The position numbers and the translations under genes are program-made. The notes beneath the pieces are model-generated. The model was given only the letters and a program-made list of their open reading frames with translations, was not told the origin of the DNA and searched no databases. This document shows, in pieces, positions 42,467 through 51,476 of a stretch of DNA of 64,000 nucleotides; the stretch's first letter is position 1, and every line of letters begins with the position of its first letter. The stretch lies in NCBI GenBank assembly GCA_041394265.1, contig JAWKIO010000005.1, positions 744,001-808,000 on the forward strand, given 5' to 3'. This stretch comes from Acidimicrobiales bacterium (GTDB lineage Bacteria; Actinomycetota; Acidimicrobiia; Acidimicrobiales; SZUA-35).

Positions 42467-43461
42467 TGCACCAGCGCAGCGACCACGTCAGCCACCGAAC
42501 TCGCTGAGCAAAGCAACTCACGCCCGGGGCGGTCCTCACCTTCACCGTCGATGAAGACCTGATCGAGCGCGGTGAGGATGCCAGAGAGTTGCCACCAGTC
42601 CGGGTCGTCGGGAGGATCCAGGAAGACCATCGGAAACGGACCCCCGAACGTGCGATAGGCGTTCTGCGCTGCGTCCTGGAAGACCTCCTGCATCGTACCC
42701 GGCCCTCCCGGTACGTAGACGATCCCGCCGTCGGCGATCGCCAGCAGGCCGGCCTCGCGTTCGGAGTTCGAGAAGTACTTGGCGAGGTGCGACGCAAAGG
42801 GGTTCGACGGTTCGTGCCCGTAGAACCAGGTCGGCACGGCGAGCGAGGTCGCCAATCCTCCCTGGGCTTCGATGCTCCCGGCCATGGCGAGGGCCACGCC
42901 CACGAAGGCCGTCGGATCATCCTCGAACGAGGGTGCCATCGCGAGCTCGGCGACGATCTCGTCGACGACCGCCAGCTCCAGGTGAGCGGAGGCCGCACCG
43001 AGGTTGGCGGCCTCCATCGCCCCCGGTCCACCGCCGGTCGTCACGCAAAAGCCGGCGCGCGCCAGCTGTCGTCCCAGCTCGACCACGCTGCGATACACCG
43101 CCGATCCTCGCACCATGGCGTGGCCACCCATCACCCCGACGAGCGTGCGGTCTCGGCGGAAGTGCTCCAACGCAAGGGAAATGCCGTGATCGTGGAGCCG
43201 CTGGACGATCTCCTCGGTCGGGTCGAGCATGGGACCGCCGGCGGCGCGGGCTCGAGCGTAGATCTGCTGGTCGACGGTGTTGGCGAAGCCTCCCTCGAAC
43301 CCGGCATAGAGATCGGCCGCGCAGTAGAGCCGCTCGGGTGTGGGGTCGTACGGCAGCTCGCCGACATCGCGGTGGAGTCGGCCGACGAGTTCATCGACGT
43401 CGGCTCTCCAGGAAACGACCGAGTCGCGCGCTTGCGTCGGAAGATGCATTTCACTCGCCAT
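42409..43461 (-). CDS. LOG-family Rossmann-fold protein (nucleotide phosphoribohydrolase-like)
   Basis: A 350-residue protein of the TIGR00730/LOG group, which hydrolyses nucleoside 5'-monophosphates at the N-glycosidic bond. It shows GVMGGHAMVRGS, GGGPGAMEAANLG near residue 155, and the hallmark PGGPGTMQEVFQ near residue 265. It is longer than plant-type LOG proteins (~190-200), having an extra N-terminal helical part, more like PpnN relatives. A GGAGGG ribosome site sits five bases before ATG 43461. It overlaps the upstream SDR gene by 11 bases and is the last gene of the AKR-SDR-LOG set. Confidence 0.85.
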   Translation of the reverse strand: MASEMHLPTQARDSVVSWRADVDELVGRLHRDVGELPYDPTPERLYCAADLYAGFEGGFANTVDQQIYARARAAGGPMLDPTEEIVQRLHDHGISLALEHFRRDRTLVGVMGGHAMVRGSAVYRSVVELGRQLARAGFCVTTGGGPGAMEAANLGAASAHLELAVVDEIVAELAMAPSFEDDPTAFVGVALAMAGSIEAQGGLATSLAVPTWFYGHEPSNPFASHLAKYFSNSEREAGLLAIADGGIVYVPGGPGTMQEVFQDAAQNAYRTFGGPFPMVFLDPPDDPDWWQLSGILTALDQVFIDGEGEDRPGRELLCSASSVADVVAALVHQEVQPSAPGSHSGTVKRS

Positions 43462-44413
43462 TGCGTCCCTCCAACGCTGCGTAGCCGACACCGCTCAGTT
43501 CGACCGAGCGTACCCACAATCTTCGACCCGTCTCGCGGTCGAGCGCGGTGGGCAAGAGTTCGAGCTTCTTGGGCGTCCCGAAGAACTCGCCGGGGAGTGC
43601 TGGCCCGAAGTAGTCGCCGCTTCGGACGTTGGGATCGGTGGCGGCGCGCAGGGTGGCGAGGGCGCCGATCGAGGCTGGCTGGGTGACGAACCTGGCGCCG
43701 ATGTTGGTGAGCGTCTGGGCGATGCTGCCGAGTGAGAAGCCGTTCTGGAGGTTGGTGTGCGCCAGCCCGGGATGGGCGGCGACGGCGGCAACGTCGACCC
43801 CTGCGGCGGTGCAGCGCCGATCGAGTTCGGCGGTGAAGACCTGGTTGGCCAGCTTGGTGGTGCCATAGGCCTTGAAACGCTCGTAGCCGATCAGCGAGGT
43901 GGGGTCATGGTCGATGAGCGAGCCGGAGTTGGCGGCCAGGCTCGACACACTCACCACTCGCGAGCTGGGCGTGGCCAGCAGCAGCGGCAAGAGGAGTCCG
44001 GTGAGTGCGAAATGGCCGAGGTGGTTGCTGGCGAACTGCAGCTCGACCCCGTCGACGCTGAGCTGGGGTGGTGTCGCCATGATCCCTGCGTTGTTGATCA
44101 AGAGATCGAGGCGGTCCAGATCGGCGAGGAGCTGGTCGGCTGCCGCTCGCACCGTCGCCACGCTCGACAGGTCGACCCGGGTCACCGAGACCGATGCGCC
44201 CGGTCCGAGGTTGCGAACGATCGCCTCGGCAGCCACCTCACCCTTCGCCGGGGTTCGAACCGCGAGGACGACTCGTGCGCCGGCCTTGGCCAGTGCCTTC
44301 GCCGTCTCGAAGCCGAGCCCGCTGTTGCCACCGGTAACGATGGCGACTCGACCCTGCTGATCGGGGATGTCGTCGGCGGTCCAGCCGATGCCGGGCAGCG
44401 ATCCGAGGTTCAT
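43451..44413 (-). CDS. short-chain dehydrogenase/reductase
   Basis: A 320-residue NAD(P)-dependent oxidoreductase. The Rossmann motif TGGNSGLGFETA lies near residue 27, NNAGIM near 105, the catalytic Ser in VVSVSSLA, and the YGTTKLAN (YxxxK) pair near 190. It resembles the retinol-dehydrogenase/WWOX-like SDR group. Its ATG overlaps the stop of the aldo/keto reductase gene by four bases. The substrate is unknown. Confidence 0.9.
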   Translation of the reverse strand: MNLGSLPGIGWTADDIPDQQGRVAIVTGGNSGLGFETAKALAKAGARVVLAVRTPAKGEVAAEAIVRNLGPGASVSVTRVDLSSVATVRAAADQLLADLDRLDLLINNAGIMATPPQLSVDGVELQFASNHLGHFALTGLLLPLLLATPSSRVVSVSSLAANSGSLIDHDPTSLIGYERFKAYGTTKLANQVFTAELDRRCTAAGVDVAAVAAHPGLAHTNLQNGFSLGSIAQTLTNIGARFVTQPASIGALATLRAATDPNVRSGDYFGPALPGEFFGTPKKLELLPTALDRETGRRLWVRSVELSGVGYAALEGRNGE

Positions 44414-45306
44414 GGCAAGGGAACACCTTCGGCCGCCTGCAGGAGCGCGTAGACATCGCTCCGTTCGAGTGTGACACCGAGCGCGTTGCCGTAGCCCGAC
44501 AGGCGCGACGGCGTCTGCGATCCGACCAGGGCCACGGGTCGCGACGGATGCGCGAGCACCCACGCCAGGGCAATGGCGGCGCGATCGACGCCTTCGCGCT
44601 GAGCGAGTCCGTCGAGCACGCCGAGCAGTGCCTCGTCGAGGCCCTCACCCGTCGCCAACGAGCCACCACCGAGGGGGCTCCACGCAAGCGGTGTGGCCTT
44701 GACGCGCATCGCACGGTCGAGGCTGCCGTCTCGCAGCGGATCGGTGAACAGCAGCGAGAACTGCGGCTGGTCGGTGACGATCGGGAAGTCGAGGTAGGCC
44801 TGCAGGGCGTCGGTCTGCGCCGGCAGGTAGTTCGACACGCCGACCTCGGCGATCTTGCCCGCCGTTCGCAGCTCCGTGAGCGCTCCGGCGAGCTCTTCGG
44901 GATGGGTGTAGAAGTCGGGACGGTGGATCTGGTAGAGGTCGATTCGTTCGACGCCGAGCCGCCGCAGGCTGTCGTCGCAGGCTGACACGATGTAGTCGCG
45001 CCCGCTGTTGTAGGGAACCGGCGGCCGGATGCCGCCCTTGGTCGCCAACACCATCCGGTCGCGCAGGCCGGGATGGGCTGCGAGCACCTTGCCGAGGATC
45101 TCCTCGTTCAGCCCGAAGCCGGTGCCACCCCAGTCGAGGCCATAGACATCGGCGGTGTCGATGAGGTTCATCCCTGCGTCCAAGGCCACCTCGAGGATCG
45201 CTGTGGCCTCGTCGACCGAGGCATGGGTGAAGCGCCAACAACCGAACCCGAGCGGTCCCACCTCGAAGGAGCCGATCTGACGGGGCGATGCATCGACGAG
45301 TGACAT
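44410..45306 (-). CDS. aldo/keto reductase
   Basis: A 298-residue NADPH-dependent reductase with the AKR barrel. It has NLIDTADVYGLD with the catalytic Asp and Tyr near residue 45-52, LATKGG with the catalytic Lys near 83, YQIHRPD near 125, and the C-terminal cofactor-binding LVGSQTPSRL. It reduces carbonyl compounds; the natural substrate is unknown. A TAGGGT box six bases before the ATG (45313-45318) indicates its own leaderless promoter. The SDR and LOG genes follow without gaps. Confidence 0.9.
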   Translation of the reverse strand: MSLVDASPRQIGSFEVGPLGFGCWRFTHASVDEATAILEVALDAGMNLIDTADVYGLDWGGTGFGLNEEILGKVLAAHPGLRDRMVLATKGGIRPPVPYNSGRDYIVSACDDSLRRLGVERIDLYQIHRPDFYTHPEELAGALTELRTAGKIAEVGVSNYLPAQTDALQAYLDFPIVTDQPQFSLLFTDPLRDGSLDRAMRVKATPLAWSPLGGGSLATGEGLDEALLGVLDGLAQREGVDRAAIALAWVLAHPSRPVALVGSQTPSRLSGYGNALGVTLERSDVYALLQAAEGVPLP

Positions 45307-45312
45307 CTCTCA

Positions 45313-45318
45313 ACCCTA
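45313..45318 (-). promoter_or_regulatory. -10 box (TAGGGT) of the aldo/keto reductase gene, built on the ogt stop
   Basis: TAGGGT ends six bases before ATG 45306. Its TAG (45316-45318) is also the stop codon of the upstream ogt gene, so one triplet serves as translational stop and promoter element. Confidence 0.45.
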
Positions 45319-45828
45319 GCGACGTCGTTCGTGCTCCAGCAGCCAGGCTTTGGTGTCGAGTCCGCCGGCGAAACCGGTGAGTGATCCGTCCGCCCCGATC
45401 ACCCGATGACACGGCACGATGATCGAGATCGGATTCCTGCCGTTGGCGGCGGCCACGGCTCGAATGGCTCGGGGTCGGTTGATGGCCCGGGCCTGCTGGC
45501 CGTAGCTCGACGTGAGACCGAACGGGATCTCCCGGAGCGCCGCCCAGACCGTGAGTTGGAAGTCGGTGCCGTGCGGGTCGAGCGGGAGGTCGAACTCGGT
45601 CCGGGCACCGGCGAAATACTGCTCGAGCTGCCGCTCGACGTCGCCTGCCATCGCTGGCCGCCGGTCATCGAGCTGTTCTGGACTCACGCGGATGCGTTCG
45701 AGCTCGGCGTCGAGGTCGGGCCACAGCAGGGCGGAGAGCCCTTCCGATGTCGCCAACACATGGAGCCGACCGACCGGTGTGTCGATCGTGGCCGTCGCGT
45801 GCCTGGTGGCGTCTCGTGGTGTACGCAT
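45316..45828 (-). CDS. ogt: methylated-DNA-[protein]-cysteine S-methyltransferase
   Basis: A 170-residue suicide repair protein that removes the methyl group from O6-methylguanine. The acceptor cysteine is in IIVPCHRVIGADG near residue 137. FGLTSSYGQQARAINRPRA is the recognition helix region. The length fits a stand-alone Ogt. It starts one base after the stop of ada-alkA (TGACATG), so the two repair genes are coupled and probably induced together by the Ada domain. Confidence 0.94.
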   Translation of the reverse strand: MRTPRDATRHATATIDTPVGRLHVLATSEGLSALLWPDLDAELERIRVSPEQLDDRRPAMAGDVERQLEQYFAGARTEFDLPLDPHGTDFQLTVWAALREIPFGLTSSYGQQARAINRPRAIRAVAAANGRNPISIIVPCHRVIGADGSLTGFAGGLDTKAWLLEHERRR

Positions 45829-45829
45829 G

Positions 45830-47341
45830 TCAATCCTCGTCCTTCTTCGTCAGATAGTGGTGCCACAGGTGGTGCATGGCGTACGACCGCCACGGTCGCC
45901 ACGCCGTTGCGGCCCGCTCGAGTCCGGCCGCATCACCCACCTCGGCGACACCGAGCTCCTGCGCGACACGGTTCAACGCCAGATCGCTCGTGGTGAAGGC
46001 GTCGGGATCGGCGAGTCCTCGAAGGGCGACGATCGAAGCGGTCCACGGGCCGATGCCCTTGATCGCCAGGAGCTGTGCTCGCGCCGCGGCTCGGTCCGCC
46101 AACGGCGAGACATCGAGGGTGTCGTCGGCGAGTGCGGTTGCGACCCGCACGACGGTGTCGGCGCGGGCCGTGGTGAGTCCCAGCGAACTCGGATCGGCCG
46201 CAGCCCAGACCTCGGCACCGGGGAAGACGGTCGTGACAGCGCCCACCGGCTCGGCTAACGGCTCACCCAACTGCCCGACGAGTCGAGCAGCCATCGCCCG
46301 GGCACTCGCCAACGACACCTGCTGGTGCAGGACGGCTCGGATGGTCGCATCGCTGCCCGAAACGTCGCCGGGCGAGCGGAGCCCGGGCTGGCGCTGCACC
46401 AGTGCGGCGATCGAGCGGTCCCGGGTGAGGGCGTCGTCGATGATGGTCGGATCGGCATCGAGGTCGAGGAGGCGGCGACTCGCCTGGACCGCCGCTGCGA
46501 GATCGGCGAAATCGTCGAGCCGGTAGCGAGCCTGGATCCAGGCACCACCACCCGACGCGGTGACCGGTTCGAGCTCGACGACACCATGCCCGCCCGGGAG
46601 GCGGAGACTCCGCCGGAAGATGGCGCCGTCGACCTCTTCGACACCGGCGATCGCGTGAGCGGCCAGCCAGCCCCACACCTGATCGACGGCAAAGGGTTCG
46701 CGCACTCCGAGTCGCACGTCGATCCAGTTCGGCGCGGCCACGTCTCGTCGGTGGGAGGTGGCCGCTCGAAGCTGGGTCGGCGTCTGGGCGAACACCTCTC
46801 GGATCGTGTCGTTGAACTGGCGGATGCTCTCGAAACCTGAGGCGAACGCGACGTCGGAGAAAGCCAGGTCGGTCGTCTCGATGAGCGCTCGGGCTGTTCG
46901 GGCCCGGCGGGCTCGAGCCAACGCCAGCGGACCGACCCCGAGTTCTCGGGCGAGCAGACGGTGCAGGTGCCGAGCACTCACGTGCAATCGACGAGCCAGG
47001 CCGTCGACGCCCTCTCGGTCGACGACACCGTCATCGACCGCTCGCACCGCTCGGGCAACGAGATCGTCGCGTCGGTTCCACTCCGGCGATCCCGGCGACG
47101 CATCAGGAGCACAACGCTTGCACGCCCGGAAGCCGGCAGCCTGCGCCGAGGCCGGCGTGGGGAAGAACGCCATGTTCGACCGCTTGGGCCGGACCGGTGT
47201 TGGACAGCTCGGCCGGCAATAGATGCCGGTCGAGGTCACGCCGACGATCACCCAACCATCGAAGCGAGCGTCCCGGCTCTCGACCGCGAGCATCCAGGCT
47301 TCGAGGGGTGGATCGACCGTCGGTGGTGTCATGTCGATCAT
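45830..47341 (-). CDS. Ada-type regulator fused to 3-methyladenine DNA glycosylase AlkA
   Basis: A ~503-residue fusion. Residues ~15-85 are the Ada metal-binding domain, with the methyl-accepting GIYCRPSCP and RACKRC cysteine pairs. Residues ~95-195 are an AraC-type helix-turn-helix (LARRLHVSARHLHRLL, SDVAFASGFESIRQFN). The rest is AlkA: an N-terminal AlkA domain, then the helix-hairpin-helix with LLAIKGIGPWTASIVAL and the catalytic Asp in LADPDAFTTSDLAL. Methyl phosphotriester transfer to the Ada cysteine would turn on its own operon. The O6-methylguanine domain of classical Ada is absent but is supplied by the coupled ogt gene. Starts at 47341 and 47332 are both possible. Confidence 0.92.
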   Translation of the reverse strand: MIDMTPPTVDPPLEAWMLAVESRDARFDGWVIVGVTSTGIYCRPSCPTPVRPKRSNMAFFPTPASAQAAGFRACKRCAPDASPGSPEWNRRDDLVARAVRAVDDGVVDREGVDGLARRLHVSARHLHRLLARELGVGPLALARARRARTARALIETTDLAFSDVAFASGFESIRQFNDTIREVFAQTPTQLRAATSHRRDVAAPNWIDVRLGVREPFAVDQVWGWLAAHAIAGVEEVDGAIFRRSLRLPGGHGVVELEPVTASGGGAWIQARYRLDDFADLAAAVQASRRLLDLDADPTIIDDALTRDRSIAALVQRQPGLRSPGDVSGSDATIRAVLHQQVSLASARAMAARLVGQLGEPLAEPVGAVTTVFPGAEVWAAADPSSLGLTTARADTVVRVATALADDTLDVSPLADRAAARAQLLAIKGIGPWTASIVALRGLADPDAFTTSDLALNRVAQELGVAEVGDAAGLERAATAWRPWRSYAMHHLWHHYLTKKDED

Positions 47342-47411
47342 CCTGGCGGACCTCGTCGAGGATGACGAGCGGAAATCGGACATCACGGCGAGCCCCTGCT
47401 TGAATGGTCTG

Positions 47412-48383
47412 ATGCTCCCACCCATGGTCGACTTTGCTGCCCGCAACACGCCGATCCGGCCGGCCGACCGGTTGGGAGCAGCGCTCGGACTCCCCGCCGG
47501 CACCCTCTGGTTCAAGCGGGACGATCTCACGGGTCTCGCCGGCGGAGGGAACAAGTCGCGCAAGCTCGAGCTGCTCGTCGGGGATGCACTCGCCCAGGGC
47601 TGTGATGTGCTCGTCACCGGGGGCGCGGCTCAGTCGAACCATGTGCGAGCCACCGGGTCGGCGGCGCGTGCGGCGGGGCTGGACTGCGTTGCCGTGCTGG
47701 CCGAGTCGGAACCGAAGACCGTCCCCGAGGGCAATCTCGTGCTCGACGACCTCTTCGGGATCGACATCGTGTGGACCACCGTCGAGCAGCGTGCTGCCGC
47801 CTTCGATGCCACGATCGAGCGGCTACGGTCCGAGGGCCGGCGGCCCTACGAGATCCCGCTCGGGGGATCGTCACCGGTCGGTGCCGCCGCCTACGCCACG
47901 TGTGCGACCGAGATCGAGTTGGCACTCGATGCCGCGGGATCGGCCCGCCCACTGGTCGTCACCGCCGTCGGCACCGGCGGCACCCACGCGGGGCTCGCTG
48001 CAGGATTCGGCGATCATTCGCGAGTGCAGGGCTATGACGTTGCTGCGGTGCCGACGGTGGACGCACACATCGCCCCGTTGGCGGATGCCATCGCCGATCT
48101 CCTCGGCCAAGAACGACCGACCGGCGAGGTTCGACTCGATCGTTCGCAGGCGTCGGTGCCCTACGGCGAGCCCACCGACGCGGTGTTCGAGGCGTTGCGA
48201 CTCGTCGCCGACACCGAGGGCGTGGTGCTCGACCCGGTGTACTCGGGTCGCGCGATGGCCGGACTCATCGGCGGGGTGGCACGGGGCGAGTTCACGGGCG
48301 AAACCACCATCGTGTTCGTCCATACCGGCGGGATGCCGGCACTGTTCACGGCCCGGTATCGCGACCGGTTCCGCGTGGGGTGA
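47412..48383 (+). CDS. PLP-dependent D-cysteine desulfhydrase / ACC deaminase family enzyme
   Basis: A ~323-residue fold-type II PLP enzyme. The PLP lysine lies in GGGNKSRKLELLVGDA near residue 50. TGGAAQSNHVRATG and AVGTGGTHAGLAAG are the substrate- and phosphate-binding loops, and LDPVYSGRAMAGLIGG is near the C-terminus. The family includes D-cysteine desulfhydrase and ACC deaminase, and the sequence does not decide between them. The start is uncertain (47412 or 47424; an ATG at 47331 is too far upstream). It ends three bases before the convergent guaB stop, leaving no room for a hairpin terminator. Confidence 0.85.
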   Translation: MLPPMVDFAARNTPIRPADRLGAALGLPAGTLWFKRDDLTGLAGGGNKSRKLELLVGDALAQGCDVLVTGGAAQSNHVRATGSAARAAGLDCVAVLAESEPKTVPEGNLVLDDLFGIDIVWTTVEQRAAAFDATIERLRSEGRRPYEIPLGGSSPVGAAAYATCATEIELALDAAGSARPLVVTAVGTGGTHAGLAAGFGDHSRVQGYDVAAVPTVDAHIAPLADAIADLLGQERPTGEVRLDRSQASVPYGEPTDAVFEALRLVADTEGVVLDPVYSGRAMAGLIGGVARGEFTGETTIVFVHTGGMPALFTARYRDRFRVG

Positions 48384-48386
48384 AAT

Positions 48387-49856
48387 TCAGTCGCGGGTCA
48401 CTGCGACATCGTGCGGATGGCTCTCGCGCAAGCCGGCACCGGTGATGCGCACCAGACGGGTGCGCTCCTGGAGATCGGACAACTCGGCCGCCCCGGCATA
48501 GCCCATGCCCGAGCGCAGCCCGCCGACCAGCTGGCTCATCAGCTCGGTCAACGCACCGGCGTAGCGGACACGGGCCTCGACACCTTCGGGCACGTGCTTG
48601 CCCGGTGCTTGACCGGTGCCGTAGCGATCGGTCGCCCGGCCACGCATGGCACCGGCGGATCCCATCCCCCGGTAGGTCTTCCACATCGCGCCGTCGACCA
48701 ACTCGAGATCGCCCGGCGCCTCGTCGACGCCGGCCAGGAGATTGCCGAGCATGACCGCATCGGCGCCGGCGGCGAATGCCTTCACGATGTCGCCCGACGA
48801 CACCACGCCACCATCGGCGATGATCGGCAGCGGCCGGCCGGCACCACGGTGTGAGCGCGCCGCCTCGGCACATTCGTAGATCGCCGACATCTGTGGCATG
48901 CCGGCACCGGAGACGATGCGGGTGGTGCAGATCGACCCGGCACCCACGCCGACCTTGACGACGTCGGCCCCGGCCTCGACGAGGGCGTCGACACCTTCGC
49001 GGGTGACGACGTTGCCGCCGACCACCATGACGTGCGGCCATCCCTTCTTGATGGTGCGGATCGCGTCGATCACGCCACGGGTGTGGCCGTGCGCCGTGTC
49101 GATCACGAGCATGTCGACACCGGAGGCGGCCAGCGCCTCGGCTCGCTCGGCGGTGTCGGTGACCCCGACGGCGGCACCGACGCAGAGTCGGCCATCGGCA
49201 TCGAGCGTGGCGTCGGGCTTCTCGATCCGTTTGTTGATGTCCTTGACCGTGATGAGGCCGGCCAGCCGGTTGTCGGCGTCGACCAGTGGGAGCTTCTCGA
49301 TCCGGTGCTTGTGCAGGATCGCCACCGCCTCGTCGAGCGTGGTGCCGACCGGCGCCGTGACGAGGGGTGCCTGGGTCATGTATTCGGTGACGTTCCGCTC
49401 GTACTCGTCGTCGCCGCAGAAGCGAATGTCGCGGTTGGTGAGGATGCCGAGGAGATGGTCGTCGGCATCACAGATCGGTACACCCGAGATCTTGTGGCGA
49501 TTCATGATGACCTCGGCATCGGCCAGCGACGCGTCGGGGCCGAGGCGAACCGGGGCCGAGATCATCCCCGACTGGGCCTTCTTCACACGCTCGACCTGCT
49601 CGGCCTGCTCGTCGATCGAAAGGTTGCGGTGCAGGATGCCGATGCCGCCCTCACGGGCAATCGCCACGGCCAGCGGGGCTTCGGTGACGGTGTCCATGGC
49701 GGCCGACATGAGCGGCACCCGCAGGGTCAGCTCGCCGAGCTGGGTGCTGGTGTCGACGTCGTGGGGCAGCACTTCGCTCCATCCTGGGACGACGAGCAGG
49801 TCGTCGAACGTCAGGGCTTCGGCGCCACGGAAGACGGCGTCATTGATGTGCGGCAT
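48387..49856 (-). CDS. guaB: inosine-5'-monophosphate dehydrogenase
   Basis: A 489-residue enzyme that converts IMP to XMP, the first step to GMP. The barrel begins LTFDDLLVVPGWSEVLP. Two CBS domains lie at ~95-210 (EVIMNRHKISGVPICD, AVAILHKHRIEKLPLVD). The catalytic loop is GVGAGSICTTRIVSG with the active cysteine near 308. It closes with IADGGVVSSGDI and the flap region (MGSAGAMRGRATDRYG). ATG 49856 has a GAGGAG ribosome site. The gene overlaps purN by 17 bases and ends the purine operon, so GMP synthesis is tied to IMP synthesis. Confidence 0.96.
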   Translation of the reverse strand: MPHINDAVFRGAEALTFDDLLVVPGWSEVLPHDVDTSTQLGELTLRVPLMSAAMDTVTEAPLAVAIAREGGIGILHRNLSIDEQAEQVERVKKAQSGMISAPVRLGPDASLADAEVIMNRHKISGVPICDADDHLLGILTNRDIRFCGDDEYERNVTEYMTQAPLVTAPVGTTLDEAVAILHKHRIEKLPLVDADNRLAGLITVKDINKRIEKPDATLDADGRLCVGAAVGVTDTAERAEALAASGVDMLVIDTAHGHTRGVIDAIRTIKKGWPHVMVVGGNVVTREGVDALVEAGADVVKVGVGAGSICTTRIVSGAGMPQMSAIYECAEAARSHRGAGRPLPIIADGGVVSSGDIVKAFAAGADAVMLGNLLAGVDEAPGDLELVDGAMWKTYRGMGSAGAMRGRATDRYGTGQAPGKHVPEGVEARVRYAGALTELMSQLVGGLRSGMGYAGAAELSDLQERTRLVRITGAGLRESHPHDVAVTRD

Positions 49857-50451
49857 GGTGCTCCTCGGCGGTGGCGAGCGCCAGGTCGATGGCCTCGACG
49901 ATGGCGCGATGTTCGACGGTGTGGACGCGGGCTTCGAAGGTCTCCAGTGTGTCACCGGCTTCGAACGGGACCACGGCATGCAGGATGACCGGACCCTCGT
50001 CGACGCCGGCATCGGGGACCCAGTGGATCATCACGCCCGACTCGGTGATCTCACCGGCTTCCCAGGCGGCGAACGCTTCGTCGATGGCGTGGGCACCGGG
50101 GAACTGGCCGGGCAGGGCCGGGTGCAGGTTGATCACCGGGAAGCGGCCGACGAAGGTCGGGGTGAGGATCCGCATCCATCCGGCCAACACCACCAGGTCG
50201 GGCTCGAACGGTGCGACCAGTTCGACCAGCCGGGCGTCGTAGTCGGCCCGGGCCTCACCGGGCAACCGTTCGAGCAGCAGCGCCGGCACGTCATGGTCGG
50301 CGGCTCGCGTGAGGGCGTAGGCGCCCGCCCGATTGCACACGACCGCAACCACGCCGGCGTCGAGCCGCCCGGCGTTGCAGGCGTCCAGAACGGCGCCCAG
50401 ATTCGTGCCCGAACCCGAGACCAGGACGACGAGTCGTTTGGTGGTCGTCAT
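49840..50451 (-). CDS. purN: phosphoribosylglycinamide formyltransferase
   Basis: A 203-residue enzyme that formylates GAR with 10-formyl-THF. It shows the opening VLVSGSGTNLGAVLDA, the catalytic block FPVINLHPALPGQFPGAHA, and VHWVPDAGVDEGP (with MIHWV), holding the essential Asn, His and Asp. The length is normal. It starts 11 bases after the purM stop and overlaps guaB at its 3' end. Confidence 0.95.
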   Translation of the reverse strand: MTTTKRLVVLVSGSGTNLGAVLDACNAGRLDAGVVAVVCNRAGAYALTRAADHDVPALLLERLPGEARADYDARLVELVAPFEPDLVVLAGWMRILTPTFVGRFPVINLHPALPGQFPGAHAIDEAFAAWEAGEITESGVMIHWVPDAGVDEGPVILHAVVPFEAGDTLETFEARVHTVEHRAIVEAIDLALATAEEHHAAHQ

Positions 50452-50462
50452 CTCTGGTGCCC

Positions 50463-51476
50463 TCAGGAGAGGGTCACGCCCTCGCCGTCGACGACCTCGC
50501 CGAGGACGTAGGTCGGTTCGTCGACCAGCGAGCGGAAGGTCTCGACGTGCTCGGCCGCGACGATGGCGACCATGCCGATCCCCATGTTGAAGATCCGGTG
50601 GGCTTCGACCAGACCGAGCCCACCGGCTTCCTGCAGCCAGGCGAACAGCGGCGGGGTCTCCCAGGCGGAGGTGTCGACCGTGGCGCCGAGGCCCTTGGGC
50701 AAACAGCGCGGAATGTTGTCGGGGAACCCACCGCCGGTGAGGTGGGCCAGCGACTTGACGATCTTGGCGTCGAGCACCTTCGCCAACGGTTCGAGGTAGC
50801 TGCGATGTGGGGCGAGCAGGGCTTCGCCGAGCGGAACATCGGACCCGGGCACTGGCGTGTCGTAGCCATGGACGGCGCCGAGGCGGCGGGCGAGCGAGTA
50901 GCCGTTGGTGTGGAGGCCGTTGGACTCGAGCCCGATCAGCACATCACCGGCGGCGATGTCGTTGGTCGGCAGGAGCTCGCCACGATCGACGACACCGACC
51001 ATGGTGCCGGCGACGTCGACACCGCCGGCCACGATGAGATCGGGGACCTCGGCGGTCTCCCCGCCCAGCAGGACGCAACCATTCTTCTTGCAGGCGGCCG
51101 CCATCGAACGAACGACCCGGCCGACGATGTCGGGGTCGAGTACTCCCGCCGAGATCGTGTCGAGCATGAAGAGCGGCCGGGCCCCCTGCACCAACACGTC
51201 GTTGACCCCGTGGTTCACGATGTCGGCGCCGATGTTGTCCCACATGCTGAGTTCGGCCGCGAGCACGGTCTTGGTGCCGCAGGTGTCGGTGGAGCTCACC
51301 AGCAATGGCTGATCCATGCCCAGGTTGGCCATGTCGAACACACCACCGAAGCTCCCGACCCCGGCGACGACGCGCTCGGTGTGGGTTTCCTTGACCGCCT
51401 CGGCGATCTGCTCGATGGCTTCGTCGCCGGCGCTGAAACTCACGCCGGCGGCGGCGTAGGCATCCTCTGTGGTCAT
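50463..51476 (-). CDS. purM: phosphoribosylformylglycinamidine cyclo-ligase
   Basis: A 337-residue ATP-dependent AIR synthetase. Seen are SSTDTCGTKTVLAAELS, NHGVNDVLVQGARPLFMLD, LLGGETAEVPDL, GLESNGLHTNGYSLARR and LTGGGFPDNIPR. ATG 51476 overlaps the purD stop by four bases. All blocks are intact. Confidence 0.96.
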   Translation of the reverse strand: MTTEDAYAAAGVSFSAGDEAIEQIAEAVKETHTERVVAGVGSFGGVFDMANLGMDQPLLVSSTDTCGTKTVLAAELSMWDNIGADIVNHGVNDVLVQGARPLFMLDTISAGVLDPDIVGRVVRSMAAACKKNGCVLLGGETAEVPDLIVAGGVDVAGTMVGVVDRGELLPTNDIAAGDVLIGLESNGLHTNGYSLARRLGAVHGYDTPVPGSDVPLGEALLAPHRSYLEPLAKVLDAKIVKSLAHLTGGGFPDNIPRCLPKGLGATVDTSAWETPPLFAWLQEAGGLGLVEAHRIFNMGIGMVAIVAAEHVETFRSLVDEPTYVLGEVVDGEGVTLS

